From NCBI GenBank assembly GCA_910588365.1, contig CAJUQS010000149.1, forward strand, positions 1 to 8,693: a stretch of DNA of 8,693 bases, given 5' to 3'. A program made the position numbers and the translations under genes. Below, piece by piece: positions 4,508 to 8,693 of this stretch. This DNA is from an uncultured Oscillospiraceae bacterium. Its GTDB lineage: Bacteria; Bacillota; Clostridia; Oscillospirales; Oscillospiraceae. The notes under the pieces were generated by a model. It was not told where the DNA came from, did not search any database, and saw only the letters and a list, made by a program, of their open reading frames with translations. Positions within the stretch are counted from its first letter, which is position 1; each line of letters begins with the position of its first letter.

Positions 4508-6955
4508 ATGGATCTGATTGCCCGTGTGGCGGTGGCCGCGGCCACATACACGATTGACAAGCCCTACGACTATCTGGTGCCGGAGTCCCTGGCGGAGCGG
4601 GCCAGAGTCGGCGTGCGGGTGACGGTGCCCTTTGGCCGGGGGAACAAGGCCAGCGAGGGGGTCATCCTGACGCTGAGCCAGGAGAGCAGGAGGGCGGAGC
4701 TGAAGGCGTTGCTGGAGGTGCTGGACAGCGAGGCCGTGCTGGGCCCCCAGCAGATCAAGCTGGCGCTGTGGCTCAGGGAGCGATACTTCTGCACCCTCTA
4801 TGACGCGGTGAAGGCGCTGCTGCCCGCCGGACTCTGGTACGAGGTGCGGGAGGTCTGCACGCTGGCGGTGGACCGGGCGTCGGCCCTGGAGGCCGGGGAG
4901 GACGTCCGGGAGAGCCGGGTTCTGGAGGCGCTGGCCGCCCACGGCGGCTGCGCCGATCTGGAGACCCTGCGCCAGGCCTGCGGCGAGACGGCCCCCGGCG
5001 TGGCCAGGGAGCTGCAGCGGCGGGGGCTGGTGACCATTGACGCCACCGCTTCCCGGAAGATTTCAGACAAACAGGCGCGGCGGGTGAGCCTTGCGGTGAC
5101 GGCGGAGGAGGCCCTGGCCGCCGTGGAGCCCAAGCGGCGCTCCGCCCCTATGCGCTATGAGGTGGTGAAGCTGCTGTGCGCCATTGGCAGCGGCCTCGCC
5201 AGTGACGTGTGCTACTTTACCGGGGCCTCCCCGCAGACGCTCAAGGGGCTTGAGCGGAGCGGTCTGGTGGCCTTCTCCCAGGAGGAGGTCCTGCGGGTGC
5301 CCAAAGGGGAGTCCGCCTCCGGCGGCCCCATCGTCCTCAGCGAGGAGCAGCAGAACGCCTATGACGGTGTGCTGGCGCTGGCGGACGGGGAGAGCGCGTC
5401 CTGCGCCCTGCTCTACGGGGTCACCGGCAGCGGCAAGACTGCCGTTTACATCCGGCTGCTCCAGGAGATTGTGCGGCGGGGCAGGCGTGGAATGATTCTG
5501 GTGCCGGAGATTGCCCTGACTCCCCAGATGATGGCCAGGTTCAGCGCCTACTTCGCTGACCGGGTTGTGATGCTCCACAGCGGGCTGCGGATGAGCGAGC
5601 GGTACGACCAGTGGAAGCGCATCCGCCGTGGAGAGGTGGACGTGGTCCTGGGGACCCGCAGCGCGGTGTTCGCCCCTATGCAGAATCTGGGCATGATCAT
5701 CCTGGACGAGGAGCACGAGAGCAGCTACCAGTCGGAGAATCCTCCACGCTATCACGCCCGGGACGTTGCCAAGTTCCTCTGCGCCCAGCAGGGGGCGGTG
5801 CTGGTTCTGGGATCCGCCACCCCGTCGGTGGAAACGACCTTCCAGGCCCAGCGGGGGGTGTACCAGAAGCTGATTCTCCGCTCCCGCTACAACCAGCACC
5901 CCCTGCCCAGGGTGGTGATCGCCGACATGCGCCAGGAGGTCCGGGCCGGGAACCCCGGCATGATCAGCGCGCCCCTGCGCGCGGAGCTGGCGGAGAACCT
6001 CAGCCGCGGGGAGCAGAGCATATTGTTCCTCAACCGCCGGGGCAGCAGCCGGATGCTGCTGTGCGGCGAGTGCGGCGAGGCCCCCCAGTGCCCCCGGTGC
6101 AGCGTGCCACTGACCTACCACAGCGCCAACGGGCGGCTGATGTGCCACTACTGCGGCCACTCGGAGCGGGCGCCCCGGGCCTGTCCGGAGTGCGGGGGGC
6201 TGATGAAGCAGGTGGGAGCGGGGACCCAGCGGGTGGAGGAGGAGCTGAAGTCTCTGTTTCCAGACGCCGGGGTCCTGCGTATGGACGCGGACACCGTGTC
6301 CGCGGGATATGAGGCCCTGCTGGGCCGCTTTGAAAAGGAACGGATTCCCGTTCTTCTGGGCACCCAGATGGTGGCCAAGGGGCTGGACTTTGAGAATGTG
6401 ACCCTGGTCGGCGTTCTGGCGGCGGATTTAAGTCTGTACGTGGACAACTACCACGCCGCCGAGCGGACCTTCAGCCTGCTGACCCAGGTGGTGGGCCGGG
6501 CCGGGCGGGGGAGCAAGGACGGCCGGGCGGTGATCCAGACCTTTACCCCGGACAACGAGGTCATCACCAGCGCGGCCCATCAGGACTACAACAGCTTTTA
6601 CGCTGCCGAGATCCGCATCCGCCGGGCCCGGCGATACCCGCCCTTCGCGGACATCTTCACCCTCACCGTCTCCGGCGGGGAGGAGGGGGCGGTGCTCCGG
6701 GCCGCCGCCCAGCTGCGGGAGGCCATGCGCGCGGGAACCAGCTACCCCACCGCCGCCAACATGGCGGTGGAGATCCTGGGCCCGGCCCCGGCGCCTGTCG
6801 TGAAGGTAAACAACCGCTACCGCTACCGGATTTTCTGGATCGGCCGGAACGATCACACCACCCGGGAGCTGATTGCCTACTATATCCGGGCATTTCACCA
6901 GAAGAAGGAGAACCGCGGGATGAATCTGTTTGTGGACTGCAACGGGGAGGAGTGA
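4508..6955 (+). CDS. priA: Primosomal protein N' (replication restart helicase PriA)
   Basis: PriA recognises stalled or abandoned replication forks, unwinds the lagging arm with ATP and starts reloading of the replicative helicase. The 815-residue product is at the usual length. Seen in order: the N-terminal 3'-DNA-binding domain (YTIDKPYDYLVPE … RVTVPFGRGNK), a winged-helix-like middle, a superfamily 2 helicase core with Walker A GVTGSGKT (304–311), Walker B DEEH (400–403) and LGSATPS, then eight cysteines in four pairs (519/522, 528/531, 546/549, 559/562) forming the two zinc sites, and helicase motifs LGTQMVAKGLDFENVTLV and QVVGRAGR. The C-terminal domain ends …NRYRYRIFWIGRN. AGGGG at 4495–4499 supports ATG 4508. 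No key residue is missing. Its own promoter is possible because 187 bases separate it from rpoZ. Confidence 0.97.
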   Translation: MDLIARVAVAAATYTIDKPYDYLVPESLAERARVGVRVTVPFGRGNKASEGVILTLSQESRRAELKALLEVLDSEAVLGPQQIKLALWLRERYFCTLYDAVKALLPAGLWYEVREVCTLAVDRASALEAGEDVRESRVLEALAAHGGCADLETLRQACGETAPGVARELQRRGLVTIDATASRKISDKQARRVSLAVTAEEALAAVEPKRRSAPMRYEVVKLLCAIGSGLASDVCYFTGASPQTLKGLERSGLVAFSQEEVLRVPKGESASGGPIVLSEEQQNAYDGVLALADGESASCALLYGVTGSGKTAVYIRLLQEIVRRGRRGMILVPEIALTPQMMARFSAYFADRVVMLHSGLRMSERYDQWKRIRRGEVDVVLGTRSAVFAPMQNLGMIILDEEHESSYQSENPPRYHARDVAKFLCAQQGAVLVLGSATPSVETTFQAQRGVYQKLILRSRYNQHPLPRVVIADMRQEVRAGNPGMISAPLRAELAENLSRGEQSILFLNRRGSSRMLLCGECGEAPQCPRCSVPLTYHSANGRLMCHYCGHSERAPRACPECGGLMKQVGAGTQRVEEELKSLFPDAGVLRMDADTVSAGYEALLGRFEKERIPVLLGTQMVAKGLDFENVTLVGVLAADLSLYVDNYHAAERTFSLLTQVVGRAGRGSKDGRAVIQTFTPDNEVITSAAHQDYNSFYAAEIRIRRARRYPPFADIFTLTVSGGEEGAVLRAAAQLREAMRAGTSYPTAANMAVEILGPAPAPVVKVNNRYRYRIFWIGRNDHTTRELIAYYIRAFHQKKENRGMNLFVDCNGEE

Positions 6956-7029
6956 GTACAGATTCCGAGCCCCGTCAGAACCCGAAACGAAAAGATGGCG
7001 TTTAATCCCGCCCAAAGGAGGATACAATC

Positions 7030-7539
7030 ATGGCATTAAGAAAAATCGTCACCCAGGGTGACGACCGTCTGACCAAGAGGTGCCGCCCGGTGACGGACTT
7101 CAACCAGCGGCTCCACGACCTGCTGGACGATATGAAGGAGACGCTGACAGAGGCCCAGGGCGCGGGGCTGGCCGCTCCGCAGGTGGGCGTCCTCCGCCGG
7201 GCGGTGGTCGTGTTGGACGGCAGCGACGAGCTCATGGAGCTGGTCAATCCGGAGATCATCTATCAGTCCGGGGAGCAGACCGGCCCCGAGGGGTGCCTCA
7301 GCGTCCCCGGCAAGTGGGGGCTGGTCACCCGGCCCAGCCTGGTCAGAATCCGGGCGCAGGACCGCTTCGGCAACTGGTTCGAGGCGGAGGGGGAGGAACT
7401 GACCGCCCGCTGCTTCTGCCACGAGATTGAGCATCTGGACGGCCACCTCTACGTGGAGCACATCGACCACTTCCTCACCGACGAGGAGCTGGAGGCTTAC
7501 TTTGGTGAGGACGATGATGGTGAGGAGGAGAGCCGGTGA
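7030..7539 (+). CDS. def: Peptide deformylase
   Basis: Def removes the formyl group from the N-terminal methionine of new proteins as they leave the ribosome. The 169-residue product has all three catalytic motifs: GAGLAAPQVG (44–53), EGCLS (87–91, metal ligand Cys89) and HEIEH (131–135, ligands His131 and His135, catalytic Glu132), followed by LDG. Motif 3 carries Glu where many family members have Asp (HEIDHLDG), a mild change. The tail is strikingly acidic (GEDDDGEEESR) and probably flexible. A textbook AAAGGAGG at 7014–7021 lies 8 bases before ATG 7030, suggesting strong translation. It follows priA after 74 bases and overlaps fmt by 4 bases, so the enzymes adding and removing formyl are made together. 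Confidence 0.97.
   Translation: MALRKIVTQGDDRLTKRCRPVTDFNQRLHDLLDDMKETLTEAQGAGLAAPQVGVLRRAVVVLDGSDELMELVNPEIIYQSGEQTGPEGCLSVPGKWGLVTRPSLVRIRAQDRFGNWFEAEGEELTARCFCHEIEHLDGHLYVEHIDHFLTDEELEAYFGEDDDGEEESR
7522..7530 (+). promoter_or_regulatory. Ribosome-binding site of fmt inside the end of def
   Basis: GAGGAGGAG lies within the last codons of def. AGGAGG (7523–7528) is 7 bases from GTG 7536 and 13 from ATG 7542, so spacing favours the GTG start. Part of the acidic tail of Def is encoded by this purine-rich site. Confidence 0.6.
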
Positions 7540-8459
7540 GTATGCGCGTCGTCTTTATGGGAACCCCGGCCTTTGCCGTGTCGGTCCTGCGCCGTCTGAC
7601 GGCGGACAGGTGGGACATCGCGGCGGCCTACACCCAGCCGGATAAGCCCAAAAACCGCGGAATGAAGCTGGTGCCAACCCCTGTAAAGGAGTTTGCGCTG
7701 ACAGCAGGAATCCCGGTCCGCCAGCCGGAGTCCTGCCGGGACGAGGCGGTTTTGGAGCAGTTGCGGGCCCTGGAGCCGGACGTCATTGTGGTGGCGGCCT
7801 ACGGTAAGCTGCTGCCCCAGGTCCTGCTGGACATCCCCAAGCGGGCCATCATCAACGTCCACTCGTCCCTGCTGCCCCAGTACCGGGGCGCCGCGCCCAT
7901 CAACTGGGCGATCCTCAACGGGGACCGGGAGACGGGGGTCACGATTCAGTACATGGCCGCCGAGCTGGACGCGGGGGATATCCTCTTGGCGAAGACCACG
8001 CCCATCGATCCCGAGGAGGACGCCGGGCAGCTCTACGATCGTCTGGCGGAGCTGGGGGGCCAGGCGGCCAGCGAGGCGCTGGCCCTGCTGGAGGCGGGGG
8101 ACGCCCCCAGAACGCCCCAGGTGTACGGGCCCCAGTACCAGTATGCGTCCATGCTTTCCCGGGAAATGTCCCCCATGGACTGGAGCCGCCCGGCCCGGGA
8201 GCTGGTCAACCACATCCGCGGCCTGATTCCCTGGCCCTGCGCCGTCACGGATGTGGCCGGGACCAGATGGAAGGTCTTCCGGGCGAAGCTGGGCGGCGAG
8301 ACGGGAAAAACGCCGGGGACCATCCTCTCCGCCGGGAAGGCGGGGATTGAGGTGGCCTGCGGAGACGGGAGAAGCCTTCTGATTACCGAGCTCCAGGCCG
8401 ACGGCGGCCGGCGCATGGCCGCTGCGGACTACCTGCGGGGACATCCGATTGATTTATAA
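7536..8459 (+). CDS. fmt: Methionyl-tRNA formyltransferase
   Basis: Fmt transfers a formyl group from 10-formyltetrahydrofolate to methionyl-initiator tRNA. The 307-residue product matches family length. Seen: MRVVFMGTPAFA at the N-terminus, AYGKLLPQ (a folate-side loop), the catalytic segment IINVHSSLLPQYRGAAPINW with Asn107 and His109, and TGVTIQYMAAELDAGDIL with catalytic Asp145, all expected for an active enzyme. The C-terminal tRNA-binding OB-like domain begins near residue 205 (NHIRGLIPWPCAV) and is complete. The start is uncertain between GTG 7536 (better ribosome-site spacing, 4-base overlap with def) and ATG 7542 (the more typical MRVVFMGTP start, two residues shorter). Downstream lies only repeat-rich non-coding sequence in this window. 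Confidence 0.97.
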   Translation: MSMRVVFMGTPAFAVSVLRRLTADRWDIAAAYTQPDKPKNRGMKLVPTPVKEFALTAGIPVRQPESCRDEAVLEQLRALEPDVIVVAAYGKLLPQVLLDIPKRAIINVHSSLLPQYRGAAPINWAILNGDRETGVTIQYMAAELDAGDILLAKTTPIDPEEDAGQLYDRLAELGGQAASEALALLEAGDAPRTPQVYGPQYQYASMLSREMSPMDWSRPARELVNHIRGLIPWPCAVTDVAGTRWKVFRAKLGGETGKTPGTILSAGKAGIEVACGDGRSLLITELQADGGRRMAAADYLRGHPIDL

Positions 8460-8479
8460 GGCAGACTTTCTTTCCCCAA

Positions 8480-8550
8480 GGCTTGTTTGAAAAATGGCAG
8501 CACGCCCAAAGGGCGGCCCTTGGCCATATCTCCATTTCTTAAACAGCGCC
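8480..8550. repeat. Short MITE-like inverted-repeat element (copy A) downstream of fmt
   Basis: Arms 8480–8497 (GGCTTGTTTGAAAAATGG) and 8532–8550 (CCATTTCTTAAACAGCGCC) are imperfect inverted copies. Between them lies a GC-rich core with a perfect CGCCC-AAA-GGGCG hairpin (8503–8515). The whole 71 bases can fold back on itself and contains no reading frame. It may also act as a 3' mRNA end or weak terminator for fmt, since no better terminator is visible after the stop codon. Confidence 0.6.
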
Positions 8551-8693
8551 TAGGGCGTGTTTGAAAAATGTCAAAACGCCCAAACAGCGGATCTTTTTCC
8601 GCCGGACTGCGTTAAAAAATCTTGAAATACACAAAGTATTCCTGCGATTTTTTGCCTTGTCTGGTGAAAAAATCTCTCGCTGCTGGTCATTCC
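8551..8693. repeat. Second, longer MITE-like element (copy B), probably continuing past the window end
   Basis: TAGGGCGTGTTTGAAAAATG (8551–8570) repeats 13 bases exactly (TGTTTGAAAAATG) from copy A at 8484–8496. It opens a local hairpin, GGGCGT…ACGCCC with TTTGA/TCAAA above it (8553–8581, loop AAAATG, one bulged G). Next comes a long imperfect palindrome: arm 8585–8630 against arm 8636–8682, centred on ACAAA (8631–8635), with CAGCG/CGCTG at the base, AAAAAATC/GATTTTTT inside and AATAC/GTATT at the tip; by eye about 33 of 46 positions pair Watson–Crick. The sequence is clearly AT-richer than the genes and has no reading frame. The inverted copy of the opening 20 bases is not seen before 8693, so the element is probably cut by the window edge. 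Confidence 0.6.

Noticed and set aside
5063..6160. 365-codon minus-strand open frame opposite priA
   Set aside because: Composition is His/Pro/Gln/Gly/Ala-rich and low complexity, as expected from antisense of GC-rich codons. The plus strand encodes intact helicase motifs here.
8460..8693. CRISPR array, tRNA or coding gene in the repeat region
   Set aside because: Repeats are inverted and unevenly spaced rather than regular direct repeats with spacers; no cloverleaf and no convincing reading frame is present.

Overview
The window is a densely packed, strongly GC-rich, all-plus-strand stretch of chromosome. The order yicC–remA–gmk–rpoZ–priA–def–fmt is the classic Firmicutes block (compare yloC–ylzA–gmk–rpoZ–coaBC–priA–def–fmt in Bacillus subtilis). 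High GC together with the DUF5685 and cysteine-tailed J-domain genes suggests a gut Clostridia member, most likely Oscillospiraceae (Flavonifractor / Pseudoflavonifractor / Intestinimonas-like). The genus-level guess is inference; no marker gene fixes it.

Layout. Positions 1–1942 hold a cysteine-rich accessory cassette: the 3' part of an RseC/MucC-type membrane protein (cut by the window edge), a DUF5685-family protein, and a J-domain protein with a cysteine-rich tail. DUF5685 and the J-domain gene overlap by ATGA. Positions 1943–2265 hold the wreck of a fourth gene: a good ribosome site and start codon, followed by pieces in two frames that resemble a DUF3795-type cysteine-rich protein missing its middle. 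Positions 2266–4320 carry yicC (TTG start), remA, gmk and rpoZ, closely spaced. Positions 4321–4507 are non-coding, with a strong hairpin, at the place where coaBC sits in B. subtilis. Positions 4508–8459 carry priA, def and fmt, the last two overlapping. Positions 8460–8693 are non-coding, AT-richer, and filled with related inverted repeats that look like MITE-type elements; the second runs towards or past the window end.

How the genes fit together. The second half is housekeeping: RNA turnover (YicC), a DNA-binding matrix/osmotic regulator (RemA), GMP to GDP conversion (Gmk), the RNA polymerase omega subunit (RpoZ), replication restart (PriA), and the formyl-methionine cycle (Fmt adds formyl to initiator tRNA, Def removes it from the new protein). 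The first half is the less understood part. Four consecutive loci each encode clustered cysteines, and the DUF5685 protein also has an aspartate-rich helix reminiscent of squalene/phytoene synthases. If the window contains an undescribed system, this is the best candidate, but no biochemical function can be read directly from the sequence.
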